Source: Sodalis ligni | GTDB lineage: Bacteria > Pseudomonadota > Gammaproteobacteria > Enterobacterales > Enterobacteriaceae | Length of the DNA: 64,000 nucleotides | Direction of reading: 5' to 3' | Assembly (NCBI RefSeq): GCF_016865525.2 | Contig: NZ_CP075169.1 | Coordinates: forward strand, 3,596,337 to 3,660,336 | Shown: piece after piece, positions 52,153-63,108 of the stretch | Layout: the number at the start of each line of letters is the position of its first letter | How positions within the stretch are numbered: position 1 is the first letter of the stretch | The notes under the pieces: model-generated | Told to the model about the DNA's origin: nothing | Seen by the model: the letters and a program-made list of their open reading frames with translations, nothing else | The model's database searches: none | Translations under genes and position numbers: made by a program

Positions 52153-54216
52153 GTTCACTTCCTATTGAACAAGGCGAGCAGCTAAGGGTAGGTACCATAG
52201 ATTTTGTTTCGCCCAATGAGATTAGGGCATTATTAGATATCGACTCGCCTGATGCAGTTGCTTTGAATGCAGGAACACCTAGAAATTTCCCGAGGGTAAA
52301 TAGCTATGTATTAGTCTCATGTGATAATGGTTACTTGGTTGGGCAAATAGAGTGGCTTGCAGTAGAGCATTCTCCTTATCCTAAACAAAGAGATATTCAA
52401 GATTTTGGTCTAGTGGATCTACCATTTCCTCGAAAAAATTAGCTTAAATCCGGTCGGAAATCTTAAACGTTTTCCCAAAACGGGGTTGATTATTTTAAAT
52501 TTCAACGCGGTTCTGAATCATTCCCTTCAATTGGCGCTGCCATTTTACTACCTACGGATTTACAACTCAGATCTATTGTTGAGTCCGGCAGTAATCGTAG
52601 AGTTATCATTGGTCAAAGTCCGCTTGCAAATTATGCAAATGTCGCAGTCGATCCTGACAGATTATTTGGTCGTCATATTGCTGTGCTTGGGAATACTGGT
52701 AGTGGAAAATCTTGTTCAGTTGCAGGCCTTATTCAGTGGTCGTTGGAAGCTGCAATGGACGCACAAATAAAACCAAATGCCAGATTTATTGTATTAGACC
52801 CCAATGGAGAGTATTCGCGGGCTTTAGGGCCGACCACAAAATTTAAAGGCAGAGTTTTTAAGGTTGAAGCAGGAGAAGGTGAAAACCAATTACAGGTACC
52901 ATCATGGTTCTGGAATAGTTCGGAATGGGCATCATTCACACAAGCAAGTCCCAAGGCGCAACTTCCATTATTAAAGCGCTCCTTAAGAGCTATGAGAAAT
53001 GAAGAATTTGATTTACATACGAATTTAGATTTAGAAGTTAAAAGTATTTAGGAACGATTCTTGTTTCTTTAAAAGCTGATAAATCTAAAGGAGCCGCAGC
53101 ACTTAATGATTTTCCTGGAGCAAAAATCTGCTGGCTAAAATTGATTCTTGGCGTCAAAGTCTTGAAGAATATCAAGAAAAATTATTTTCTCAACATTCAG
53201 CGTTAGATAAGTTAATTGTCGATATTCAAGATTTTTGTGGGCAAAGAACAGAAAAATATCCCGATTACAATACTAAAGTTAGCGTAGTAGATAATCTAAT
53301 TCATAGGATATTATTGTCATTCCAGAGCTTCGGTGGTGATGAGGGCAAACTTCTCCCTAAAAGTGAGGATATCCCGGTTCCTTTTGACGGAGGTAATTTA
53401 GTCTCCTATTTAGAGGCGTTAGCTCAAGAAAATGGCAGTGAGCAGTATGTCGAATATTTGGTGGCTCGAATACGCACAATGCTCGCGGATACAAGAATGA
53501 AACCTATAACCAATGACGCAGAGCAACGAGTTGACTTAGCAAATTGGTTAGAAACGCACATTGGGACAGATGGTGCTGGCGATGATGATAGCTGTGTTTC
53601 AATCATTGATCTTTCTTTAGTACCAACCGAAATCACTCATCTTGTTACTGCTGTTATTTCAAGGATTATATTTGAATCATTACAACGCTATAGACGACTA
53701 TATAATAAATCTTTACCTACGGTGCTTGTCGCCGAAGAAGCGCATACATTTATTAAACGGTATCGTGATGATTCTGAAAATCAGGATGTCGCTGCTGTTT
53801 GCTGCCAAGTCTTTGAGAAAATTGCACGAGAAGGAAGAAAATTTGGTCTTGGTATGGTGATTTCTTCACAGCGTCCCTCAGAGTTGTCACCTACAGTTTT
53901 ATCTCAATGTAATACTTTTCTTCTTCATCGAATTAGTAACGACAGAGATCAGGAACAAGTACATAAAATGGTGCCTGATAATTTGCTAGGATTACTCCGT
54001 GAGCTGCCTTCATTACCATCCCAGCATGCAATACTGATGGGCTGGGCATCTGAACTTCCTGTTCTGGTTAAAATGAAAAATTTGACGAAAGAGCAGCAAC
54101 CACATTCTGATGACCCAGACTTCTGGGACGTTTGGACAAGAAAGGATACCGATGGAAAAATAGTTGAAAGAACTGTTGACTGGAAGGCAATTGTGAAGGA
54201 ATGGCAACAAAATTGA
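52149..54216 (+). pseudogene. herA: HerA-family ATPase/translocase of a SIR2-HerA system, frameshifted
   Basis: The N-terminal beta-barrel (RVGTIDFVSPNEIRALLDI; RVNSYVLVSCDNGYLVGQIE) is followed, after shifts near 52435 and 52500, by Walker A AVLGNTGSGKSCSVAGLI, the Walker-B-like VLDPNGEYSRAL, PTVLVAEEAHTFIKRY and GLGMVISSQRPSELSPTVLS. Further shifts near 53050 and 53125 break it; about 690 residues restored. HerA forms hexamers that scaffold and activate SIR2 effectors. The final 300 residues are intact. Confidence 0.85.
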
Positions 54217-54738
54217 GCTGTAACAGAAAACAAAAATGGGGTCGTATACTGGAAGCGCGAAAATTCGGCTAATCACATTCACTTTACGAGCCGCGACTTC
54301 GTGATATAAAATAGTAAACACAAAAAGTTATTTAGGGTTTGTATGCTTAGCGTATGTTTTCGCCCCGTTGGTCCTCAAACCTTAAAGTAGACTTGGCTGC
54401 GTGGGACGTCGCCTCAAAAACGCCATAATATGCCCGTGATTCCGGCGCACGTCGAAACCCTATAACCTGAACACCTGAGAGTGTATTTTAAAGAGCAGCT
54501 TGCATTTCATCGTACGCAATAGGCTAACATGGTCCCTGGAGCCTGTTGAACCTAGCAAATGTGGATACCCATTCCAGCATTATAGTTAATCCATTGATAT
54601 CAGAGGGCTTTGATGAATCAAAGATTAAAATAAAACTGTCCCCTTGTTGTCTGGTTTTTATTCTCTTAAAGATTTTTGGGCTAAATATCGATTGTATCCA
54701 TACCAGTTCATTTAAAACAGTCTCAAATATAATTTTAA
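54217..54738. other. Intergenic region between SIR2-HerA and the NYN gene
   Basis: About 520 bases, AT-rich at both ends. Short frames (for example 54546-54797) lack family resemblance or good starts. No repeat or RNA gene recognised. Confidence 0.35.
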
Positions 54739-54759
54739 AGCCCGGTTTCAAATCGGGCT
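54739..54759 (-). terminator. Probable terminator of the NYN gene
   Basis: On the minus strand AGCCCG-ATTTGAAAC-CGGGCT is followed by TTAAAATT, about 60 bases after the NYN stop. Confidence 0.5.
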
Positions 54760-54821
54760 ACAACCCATATAGTAATAATCATCCGATGGTTATTTAGCCC
54801 AACGATGATTATTTATAAATG

Positions 54822-55339
54822 TTATCTTTTATAAGCTGGTTCCAACGGCTGATATTTACCATTATCCTCTGCAAATTTCTTTAAGTGCCTATTACATCCC
54901 GCATCCCAGCTATAAACTTCGATTTGCCAGCCTTTTTTAATGCTCGTTCAAGCTGTATAATGAAACCTTTGCCGTCTTGATATCCATTCCCATCTCCAGT
55001 CAGTAACACCATAGTCCCAGGCTTCTCACTATCTACAATCCGGCTTAGCATCGCAAAATGTATAGCTTGATCTACAGCAACTTCCTTCCCATCAATCGCA
55101 CCACGCTGCTGTAAGTCTAGCTCGACTCCAGCTTTCTTAACCATATCCCAAAGAGCATCATTTTGGGGTGGCAGGGAACCCCTGCGAAACAATATTCAAC
55201 AGTACGTCCAGCAACCACAAACTCAATTAAATTAGCAAAATGAATCCTGAACGCATCTTCATGCCCAAGCTCAATCTGACTACAAACTTTTTTCCTACCA
55301 GCCAAATGTTTGAGTTATCCCAAAAACATTAACACTCAT
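54822..55339 (-). pseudogene. NYN-domain (PIN-like) RNase, frameshifted
   Basis: The start at 55339 gives MSVNVFGDNSNIWLVGKK when one G is added to the GGG run near 55316; DNSN carries the first catalytic acid. EYCFAGGSLPPQND, KEVAVDQAIHFAMLSR and GTMVLLTGDGNGYQDGKG (second acidic cluster) follow, then WQIEVYSWDAGCNRHLKKFA after another shift near 54905. About 173 residues. NYN proteins are metal-dependent RNases of the PIN/FLAP-like fold. It is divergent from the DUF4365-TPR gene and may share its control region. Confidence 0.75.
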
Positions 55340-55666
55340 AATGCTCCCACCCTTGAGTTTTAAATAGTGTAAAAATGTAAAGCCTCGTTTTCCATTATGT
55401 TCGTGGAACTTAATGTGTACAAGAGCCGCCTGGTCTCATCGGACTACCTCGTTGAAATCCTTATAGATGCCCTCACCGCCGCATTTCTGCCGGTACACCA
55501 GCGTGCCAGTCTAATTCATCTGAATATACTTTTAGTTGCCGAAAAAAATTTTTGTGTGATTTGAATTCAGCACAAACAATGTACTGTCAGTAAAGGACAC
55601 GGATAAAACCGGCTGGTAAACTAGTGTTAACTCTCTGATGTTTATGACCCCGGCGGGATACGAACG

Positions 55667-57627
55667 ATGAACATGGATTACCTCGACGATTTACCCAAAC
55701 GTAACCGCAATCATGTCTATGATGCGCAGGCGAAGACAGCATTTGAAGCATTTATCCAGTCATCCGGGGCCGTTATCAGACAGTGGTCAGATGAAAATGA
55801 TTACGGTACCGATTACCAGCTTGAGATCGTGAGTGACGGAAAGGCAACAAATGTGCGGCTGCAGGCCCAATTAAAGGGAACAGCTGCGGATTTGAATGCT
55901 GACGGATCCGTCAGCATTTCAGTAAAACGGGCGAACCTGAATTATCTGCTTATGCATCCGGGATCGTTTTACGTCTGCTTCCATATCCCGTCCCAAAGCC
56001 TAAAACTTTGCTCTGCGCAGAGCGTCTTCGATAAATACCAGAAAGAGAGTAGCGACTGGCAGACGCAGGAGACAATCACCGTCAACTTCGCCGATCCTTT
56101 TACAGACGACCGCCTGTTGAAGCTGGCATCACTTACACGGCTCAGCGCGCTTGTAGCAAGGAATAGACGTGTTTCCCATATGGATCTGGCCGAAGATGAT
56201 AACGTTGAGCATGCCAGAAAACTTCGCCCAATTTTGAAGTTGCAGAAGACACGGACATTGCGTCTAAACAACTCGTTGACCTTTACAGCAGGAATCAGAC
56301 TGAGTTGCTTAGCGCTTCATATGACCAGTTTAAAATAGCATTAGGGAAGATCATCCGGCGATGATGTTCTGTTATTTCGCTGAGATTGACCTAGCAAACG
56401 CCAATAAGCAATTCAAGCGCTCACTGGTTGAAGTAGGTATAAGCAAAATGAAGTTAGCCCTTATATCCAAGATACAGGATCCTGTGGGGATGCATTACTC
56501 CATCGGCAATGCCCACGCTGCGCTGGATCGCTTTTCTGAAGCGCTTATGGAATACAAAGCAGCGCTAGAGCTCGCCAAACCCGAGAGCAATGCTGAATTG
56601 ATGGCCATGATTTACAAAAATATGGGTGGGAGCCATGCGGCACTTGAAGATGAAGATCTCGCAGTTGACTGTTATCACCAAGCCCTTTCCTATAATCCCC
56701 GTCTAGCGGAAGCACATTATGCACTCGGCCTCTACTACCATCATGCAGGGCAGTTTGAACAGGCTTTAGAGCATCTCGATAAGACAGTATTTTCTAGTGA
56801 TACCCAGGGACAAGTCATCGATTTATTGGGCTGGAGGATTTCGGCGCTTTTTAACCTTGGCGAAGGCAGGTCTGCTTTTCGTGAAATCACCTCACTTTTA
56901 GGTCACGCTGATAAAGCCCGCTGGATATGGCCGTGGTGTATGAAAATGGTAGCATCCTTTGGGCGAGAATCCACTACAAATGCCAAACTGAGCTTGCCGT
57001 TCTGGGATACACATTTGCAGCAGTACCTTAACAGCTCCACCGGTAAGCGGGAACTGCTACTGGCAAAGCTTTATTTGCACAATCGCGATATTGACATTGA
57101 TTCGACCTATACGCAGTTCAGAGCTGAATTCATATCATACATCAACGAGGTTGAACCAGAGGCCGCAGCCCTATTGTGGGATGATCTCGGGCATTGGGCA
57201 GAAGATGAAAATGAAGGGGACGATGCCGTGCAGAGCTTTAGAAAAGCCTATGATATTCAGAAAGACGATTATGGTCTTTGCCTCGCCAACTCTCTTAACA
57301 ATCTAGGCCGACATGAAGAAAGCATTACGGTGATGCTGGAATATACGAAAACAAGTCCGAAAGACCCCAGAGGTTGGTATCAGTTAGCAGCTGCTTATGA
57401 TCTACTGGGTCAATTAAAGGAGAGCATTAATCCCTACCAGCGATGCCTATCCCTTAACCCTGAACACGAGCTCGCATGGTTTAATCTTGGCGGTGCTTAT
57501 TTCAACATTGGAAACCTTCCGGAAGCACGCCGGATCTGGAAACAGGCTGTTAAAAGTTCCCCAAACACGAACTGGCCCAGAAACTACACACCGATATTCC
57601 ATTTATATTAAGGGATGAACGAAACTG
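55667..57627 (+). pseudogene. DUF4365 nuclease-like domain fused to TPR repeats, frameshifted
   Basis: Residues 1-150 form a DUF4365 domain (AKTAFEAFIQSSGAVIRQW, NDYGTDYQLEIVS, VRLQAQLKGT), a restriction-endonuclease-like fold with E, D and Q-x-K. Shifts near 56232 and 56357 join it through FEVAEDTDIASKQLVDLYSR to a long TPR array (GMHYSIGNAHAALDRFSEAL, AEAHYALGLYYHHAGQFEQA, WYQLAAAYDLLGQLKES, AWFNLGGAYFNIGNLPEARR). A final shift near 57565 gives HELAQKLHTDIPFIL and a stop at 57627. About 654 residues. DUF4365 proteins are frequent in defence islands; TPRs probably sense a partner. Confidence 0.75.
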
Positions 57628-57780
57628 ACAACAACGCGGCAGCAGTTTTGGACGCTCGCAGTGGTAGATGCTGCCTTCCTTATTCATCAGTTCATGAATT
57701 TGGTGGTCATTCTGGTGGTCTTGACAGAAAGAGAATTCAGGTTTAGCCTATTTATTAGCCAGTTACTGGCAAAGGCGATC

Positions 57781-57802
57781 CCAGTCAGAGGAGCCAATTT
57801 CT
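57781..57802. other. att: Attachment-site repeat: 3' end of tRNA-Asn
   Basis: CCAGTCAGAGGAGCCA followed by ATTTCT. The first 16 bases are the exact 3' end of enterobacterial tRNA-Asn (GTU). Only the 3' tail is present, so it is a crossover copy, not a gene. It probably marks the right end of the ICE that starts left of the window. Confidence 0.8.
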
Positions 57803-57865
57803 TGTTTTCATGCCTCTTTACGAATCCCTACGTGATTCAGATTCAATAAGTTAGCGTGAAAAATC

Positions 57866-57903
57866 TTCCCGATGCATTTTCAGTTTTCCCTCTGCATCGG
57901 GAA
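57866..57903. terminator. Hairpin (probable terminator) just outside the first att repeat
   Basis: TTCCCGATGCA (57866-57876) pairs with TGCATCGGGAA (57893-57903) around a 16-base loop, with A/T runs on both sides, so it could terminate in either direction. Confidence 0.65.
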
Positions 57904-58582
57904 AAATTGGTGGTCAGATTTGGGGTCAGGTTGGTTCGATGACGGAGTGACCTCCAAATATCTCTCGCTTGCGTAAAAATCATAGCTTTAAAAGCTTCTA
58001 ATACACAATTTTAATTGTCCAACTTGCACGGTCTGTATCCATTTATTAATCCCCAAGGATCCCGTCTCGGTTTTGGTGTTCATTCACACAGGTTTACTTG
58101 CCGATATCCGGAAGCAACGCCATGGTACCGTTAATGGCATCAAAAATTAGATGTGGGCTTTTCAAACGTCTCGGTTCCTGCACATGTGTTGTAATCAAGT
58201 CTCAGCAAACTCCGATTAAATGACAAAAGGCGACACGGTGAATTTTTGTCAGTATAGTATCGAGTAAAAATTCAAACTGGGAAAAATTATCAACGTATCA
58301 CAAATAGCGAGAATTGAAATTAATAATTAGAATATTTTAATTCAACCAGTTTTTAATTTAAGCGTTACCTGTTAAAGAACATAAAATTCGTTCTCCATGT
58401 TTTTTAAAATAAGAAAAAGTATATATGTTCAACATTTTTAATAATGAACCAAAATGAATATTAATCATTATTATTTAATATAGAAACTTAAATAACTTCA
58501 CAATTTGTGGCATGAATTTAAAATAAACAGATAATGCTAAGCACTATCTGTTTTCAATTTTCAAATTTTAGTGAGGCACAAT
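57904..58582. other. AT-rich non-coding stretch between the att repeat and the DUF262 gene
   Basis: No gene recognised. The part from 58260 to 58560 is strongly AT-rich with many short A and T runs. Confidence 0.35.
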
Positions 58583-60364
58583 TTATTTGAACCTTGAAAA
58601 CAAGGTTGCAAAGTTTTCTATTGCAACCTCATTAACTTGTGTACCAACCCTTTCAAAATATTTCTTTCCATAATGAAATGGCTGATCTTGCCCTACCACC
58701 TCAAAAACAAAAATGTCTTATCAAAATATCTCACACATTCATATGATTATTTACATATGATTTTAAGGGTTCGGATATATCTGAGTTTTTGATTTTATCT
58801 GTAATCATATGAAATAATTGATCGGTGTTTTGTTGAGGAACAAAGCCTCATGATCAACGCCGGTAACATAAAACCATCAAAGGACATCGGAGTAACTTTA
58901 AACATATCTTGAATTCTAATTGCCGTTGACTCTTTATCACATATACCTACAATTACATAGCCTTTATGACCTTTTGTATATTAGCAATAGCTGAACAGGT
59001 CTCAAAATTTTCTTGAACGACTCATCATCAAATCGAGGATGAGATGATAATTTGAGAAAACCTTGCTTGAAATCATAAGCTGATTGCTCTGTTTTTGAAT
59101 TGGTTAGAAGATTCTGAAGCCTTGTTACCCAATGCACTTTCGCAGGGTCAGGATTTATATCATCATCAAAATACTGTTGAATCATCCCCACAACTGAATT
59201 TACAGCCGCCCTCGATTCTCAGCGCCCCATCGTCCGCCTTCCTGAATAGAAATATGCTTACCTTTATTGGTAAGCGCCGAGATAGCACCTGCTCTATCTA
59301 CTAGCATTTTACCTTTTCTGACGATAAGGTCATGAAAGGCTAAAAATACAGTTTGAAAATAACGGGGAACAGGATTGCCTGCATTTCCATCTGGATAAAT
59401 AAGATCAGAAAAAGTTGTCCCGGCCTGTGCAAAAGAAGCATCAATGTATCATGTGTACGTTGATAGTCTAAATCTACGAGATCTGGATTGCGCCTTCGTA
59501 TAGATTGATCCATCTCTTCAAACCTTTCGAAATTCGCGCCGCGCAACGGATAAGTAGCCCCGTAATAATCCTCAAATAATTCAGTCCTAGACGATACAGG
59601 CGTTTCTGATAACATATAAGCAACCAGATCAGCTACAAGTTCTTCGTCTCGACTTTGTCGAAGGTGATCTTTGTCAAAATGCCGTGTTTGACCCAAAAAC
59701 ATCATCTGCTTGATGCCATAAGATAGATCTCTATTGGTGATACTGATTGATTTCATATCGTTTAATAATAGTATGGTACTATGAGATGTATCACCACGAA
59801 CTCTTGAAGAGATGATGCGGACACAGTCTGCAAACGAATTAATAGCTCCTGCAGCGCGTAGTTCCTGACGAGAAAGTTGACGCCCACCTGAGTTAATCCG
59901 TCTAAAACTTCATCAACAGCTTTACCTTCAGAAAATTCATAAATAGAAAGTGGTACTGGGTACGCAGAAATAGCCAGACGGTCTTCGCGTTTCATAATTG
60001 GTTCTTTTGGACCAAGATATCTCTGTCTAGTAAGTCCTTTGTGGTAGCAAATGTATTGAGGTCAAAATATGTATTTCTGACAGAAAAGTCATTGCTAATA
60101 AATGATGTGATTGCATCCATCCTTTGCATTCCATCAATTATTTCCACTAAATTATCTTGGCTTCCTTTCTGATCTGCCAGAAGTATAATTGGCACAGGAA
60201 AACCATTAATAATAGAATCAATGAAGCTCTGTTTTTCCTCAATAGTCCAAATCAGTTTTCTTTGGTACCTCCTATTAACAATATACTTTTTATTAACATA
60301 GTTTATAAAAATCCTTTCAACTTTGTTCACCGCGAACTGTCAGCTCTTGTTGCGCTGCGGCCAT
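58583..60364 (-). pseudogene. DUF262 protein with an AlbA_2 (Schlafen-like) C-terminal domain, multiply frameshifted
   Basis: Start MAAAQQELTVRGE at 60364. The DUF262 (GmrSD-like ParB/Srx fold) part reads NRRYQRKLIWTIEEKQSFID, SIINGFPVPIILL, EIIDGMQRMDAITSF and FRRINSGGRQLSRQELRAAG. The central part contains DLVAYMLSETPVSSRTELFE. The C-terminal part, in other frames, has YDFKQGFLKLSS, AIANIQKGHKGYVIVGICDK and FVFEVVGQDQPFHYGKKYFE followed by RVGTQVNE, the AlbA_2 pattern. At least eight shifts in about 595 residues, stop at 58585. DUF262 proteins act against modified phage DNA; an AlbA_2 fusion suggests nucleic-acid binding. Confidence 0.68.
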
Positions 60365-60853
60365 GCTTAACCCCACCCATGCCAATGAAACGTTACAGTT
60401 ATCACCTTACTTTGGCTTTATTATCCTAAATTTGAACCTTAAATAATCTCATGTCAAAAGGAAACCACTTCCCCCTCATAGATGTCCGAGCGATCCATCG
60501 ATTAGCGTCATCGTTGACTAAAACCCCAAATTAGCTTCGCTCATTATTGGGAATTGCCGGCTCGTTGAAGCTGCCATTTTGTCCTGACCCGGCGGATTTT
60601 CGGGCAGATTCCACCGGTTTTTGCCACTCCAAGTAAGAAAGGGGACTCTGATTATAAAATGCTACTCTGCACGCCTCGCTTTTGGACTGCCCCTAGGATT
60701 AGATACAACCCTCAGTTAGTGATGTCGGTTCTTGACCCGAACCCCGAATTAGCGCCGCCTTTCTTAGATATTACGACTTTTTTTGACCTTTCATTTTGCT
60801 CTGATGCAACGATTTTTCAGGCTTTTACCCCTGCGACATCGCTATGCAGTGCG
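60365..60853. other. Intergenic region between the DUF262 gene and the RES toxin
   Basis: No gene, repeat or RNA recognised. The open stretch 60659-60919 has no family resemblance. Confidence 0.35.
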
Positions 60854-61387
60854 CTACATAAGAGTGTTTGGCAGGATACTTTTCAGATTACCGGATGGAT
60901 CGTATACGCACAGTTGTGAGTCTGTCAGTTGGGAACTTCGATAAATCACCAAATTGGTTCCGCCTGGCCGGGCTTGGGAAGGAAAAAGTATGCCATCCAG
61001 ACCAGCTGCGACCACGTCGTCGGCCATATACCAACTGGGAGGTTCGACACCGTTGCCAAACCGTTCTGTGCGCCAGTCGACGGCAAAGTCGGCCCACAGG
61101 TCGCCCCAGTGCTTAGGGTCGAATCCTGCACTCAAATCGGCTACCCGCAGATCTTTGGCGAAAAAAGTACAAATTGTGCCAGGCTGCAGCCAGGGATTAT
61201 CCTGTTTGTATTCGGCCAATGCCGTGACCTCGTCAGCCGACAGGTATAGCGCTTCCTGCCGAGGACGATTGAAGCGTCCACCCTGCCTCGCTGCACCCAT
61301 GCCGGAAAGGGGCGTAGAGGCAAAGGCCGGTACAATAATCCGATAGAACGCCGGGAACCGCCCGCCGTCAAGAATAACGTCAATCAT
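60854..61387 (-). CDS. RES-domain NAD+-targeting toxin
   Basis: An intact 177-residue RES domain with the family's FYRIIVPAFASTPLSG, GRFNRPRQEALYLSADEVTA (Arg and Tyr of the active site) and GILFPSQARPGGTNLVIY. RES toxins of type II pairs degrade NAD+ or transfer ADP-ribose. It lies directly after the Xre/MbcA-type antitoxin and overlaps it by four bases. Confidence 0.88.
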   Translation of the reverse strand: MIDVILDGGRFPAFYRIIVPAFASTPLSGMGAARQGGRFNRPRQEALYLSADEVTALAEYKQDNPWLQPGTICTFFAKDLRVADLSAGFDPKHWGDLWADFAVDWRTERFGNGVEPPSWYMADDVVAAGLDGILFPSQARPGGTNLVIYRSSQLTDSQLCVYDPSGNLKSILPNTLM

Positions 61388-61755
61388 CCAGCTGCACCGC
61401 CGGCGAGAGACTCCAGGTAGGCGATAACGTCATCGGCCCGACCATCTCTGAGCAGAGCATCAGCGGTTTTGTAGCCGAACGCGCGCAGGGGTTCGTTGCG
61501 GATAAGGAAAACGGCTTGCTGCGCATCGCCCGTCATCTCAGTGGCCACGGCCAGAACCCGCACCAGATCCACCAGATACTGCTGCAATTGCTGTGCTTGA
61601 GGCCGTGAGGAAGGTGTGTTGCGATGCACATGCGCACGCTCAGCCAGTTCCTGAATTCGGAAGCCAAAAAAATCCCCTACCCTGGCGGGTGAGAGGTAGG
61701 CGGTGTTGGGCTCGCGAAACTGAACGCTCAACGGGTTCGGAAGTGATGCGCTCAT
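61384..61755 (-). CDS. Xre/MbcA/ParS-type antitoxin (DUF2384)
   Basis: A 123-residue protein from the ATG at 61755 (GGAG upstream). It has an N-terminal DNA-binding helical region (SPARVGDFFGFRIQELAERA, then HVHRNT) and the C-terminal DUF2384 toxin-binding domain (PLRAFGYKTADALLRDGRAD, then DVIAYLESLAGG). The upstream extension to 61893 is not preceded by a site. It neutralises the RES toxin and represses the operon. Confidence 0.88.
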   Translation of the reverse strand: MSASLPNPLSVQFREPNTAYLSPARVGDFFGFRIQELAERAHVHRNTPSSRPQAQQLQQYLVDLVRVLAVATEMTGDAQQAVFLIRNEPLRAFGYKTADALLRDGRADDVIAYLESLAGGAAG

Positions 61756-61780
61756 AGCCACTCCTTTCAATGCAATCAAC

Positions 61781-61797
61781 GTGCACTTATTATGCAC
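61781..61797 (-). promoter_or_regulatory. Operator-like dyad upstream of the RES/Xre operon
   Basis: GTGCA-N7-TGCAC, symmetric, 25 bases upstream of the antitoxin start; a plausible binding site for the antitoxin. Confidence 0.5.
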
Positions 61798-62008
61798 TAA
61801 TATTGCAAATATTCCAGTGCCACTGTAGAAACAACTCACAAACGCGCAGTTTACGCTTATCACTTGGATGGTAAATGATGACAATTGAAACATACTTGGA
61901 TGCGATATAAATCACAATTTTGTATCGTTTCCATTTTGGGTCACAATTTGGGTCAAATACATATATATTCAATTTAAAATATATATATTTCAATCATATA
62001 AATCTGAC

Positions 62009-62037
62009 TTCGAGTCCAGTCAGAGGAACCAATTTCT
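62009..62037. other. att: Second attachment-site repeat: 3' end of tRNA-Asn
   Basis: TTCGAGTCCAGTCAGAGG followed by AACCAATTTCT. It matches the T-arm and acceptor of tRNA-Asn with one change (AACCA for AGCCA), and shares CCAGTCAGAGGA and CCAATTTCT with the copy at 57781. It shows that 57.8-62.0 kb is a second island segment placed in tandem. Confidence 0.82.
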
Positions 62038-62194
62038 GTTCTGTGGATGCCTGCTGAAATCCATGGAAGCTTCAAAATCAATAGATTAGATTCTAATACG
62101 GTGACACTCAGTTCCGTATTGTTCTATTGACTGCCACATCATTTGGGGGGCTTTATTGGGGGCCTTGACCGGTTCGATTTTCACAAAGTCCCAA

Positions 62195-62476
62195 ATGTCA
62201 CTCACCCATACCACCCTCCGTTATGCCAAGCTCCGATCAACGGTCTATACGTTGAGTGATACTCAGGGCCTCTACCTCCTCGTCAAACCCAATGGTTCAA
62301 AACTCTGGCATCTTAAATATCGCTACGCGGGCAAAAAAAAGAAACTGGCATTTGGAGCCTACCCTGCAGTTTCGTTGGTTCAGGCCCGGCAACAGCTTGA
62401 CAGTGCCAGTAGGCTACTCAGTCAAGATACCGATCATTTTAAATTTAACCCTGACTCTAGCACCAAAATTCGCTGA
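62195..62476 (+). pseudogene. P4-type integrase, N-terminal fragment
   Basis: The fragment MSLTHTTLRYAKL, LSDTQGLYLLVKPNGSKLWH and FGAYPAVSLVQARQQLD is the N-terminal arm-binding domain of P4 integrases, cut after about 80 residues. It begins about 160 bases after the second att repeat, as functional integrases of tRNA-targeting islands do, and is the remnant of a further island. Confidence 0.85.
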
Positions 62477-62542
62477 ATCACGCCACGGCAGGAGGTAGCA
62501 CCCATCCTTGGCGCTGCGGCGACGCCCAGTGTTTATTTCTCG

Positions 62543-63094
62543 TTACTGTTCTGCGCCCATGGCGCGGAAGGTGAGTGTGAGGACTCTATTCGCCTGTGCT
62601 TCGCCATCATCGGTGGGTGGAATGCGCCATAGGCAAGACAGAAGGACCAATATGTCAGCCGCGTTGTTTCCTGGCAAAATCTCGCCAGAGGCTTCGCAAG
62701 CTAACATCAGCTTTTGAACTGCGTCAAGCATCGGCAGGTAGGCGTCCTGGGAATCTTTGTCTGAAAGCGTCGCGTGAAGCGACGCCGCGATCGCATGTTT
62801 AACCCTCCCTAGTTTAGCGAGCCGGTCGCACCACAGACGAAACGCCATGAGTGGTCTATGTTTGGCCAGCAACGCCGGTGCGAGTTGGACTTGAGCGTCA
62901 ATCTCGTTTTTATACACACCCAGTACCAGGGCTTCCCGGCTCGAGAAGTGGCGATAAAGCGTGCCCGGGCCAACGCCTGCCATCTTGGCGATGGAGTTCA
63001 TAGAGACCTCTGGATCGGTAGTCAGCATGTCCCGCGCCACTTCAAGAATGCGATCACGATTGACACGCGCGTCAGAACGTAGTTTTTCGTTCAC
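62543..63094 (-). CDS. TetR/AcrR-family repressor
   Basis: An intact 183-residue protein with the N-terminal helix-turn-helix (RDRILEVARDMLTTDPEVSM, NSIAKMAGVGPGTLYRHFSS) and a ligand-binding C-terminus. It is divergent from an aldo/keto reductase gene, and two dyads lie between them. Confidence 0.92.
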   Translation of the reverse strand: MNEKLRSDARVNRDRILEVARDMLTTDPEVSMNSIAKMAGVGPGTLYRHFSSREALVLGVYKNEIDAQVQLAPALLAKHRPLMAFRLWCDRLAKLGRVKHAIAASLHATLSDKDSQDAYLPMLDAVQKLMLACEASGEILPGNNAADILVLLSCLWRIPPTDDGEAQANRVLTLTFRAMGAEQ

Positions 63095-63108
63095 CTTTAA
63101 CTTTCCTC

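Noticed and set aside
54546..54797. Frames on both strands between HerA and NYN
   Set aside because: Opposing frames of similar size, no domain and no convincing start; probably chance.
57779..57802. A complete tRNA-Asn gene at the att repeats
   Set aside because: Only the last 16-23 bases of the tRNA are present at either site; no anticodon arm precedes them.
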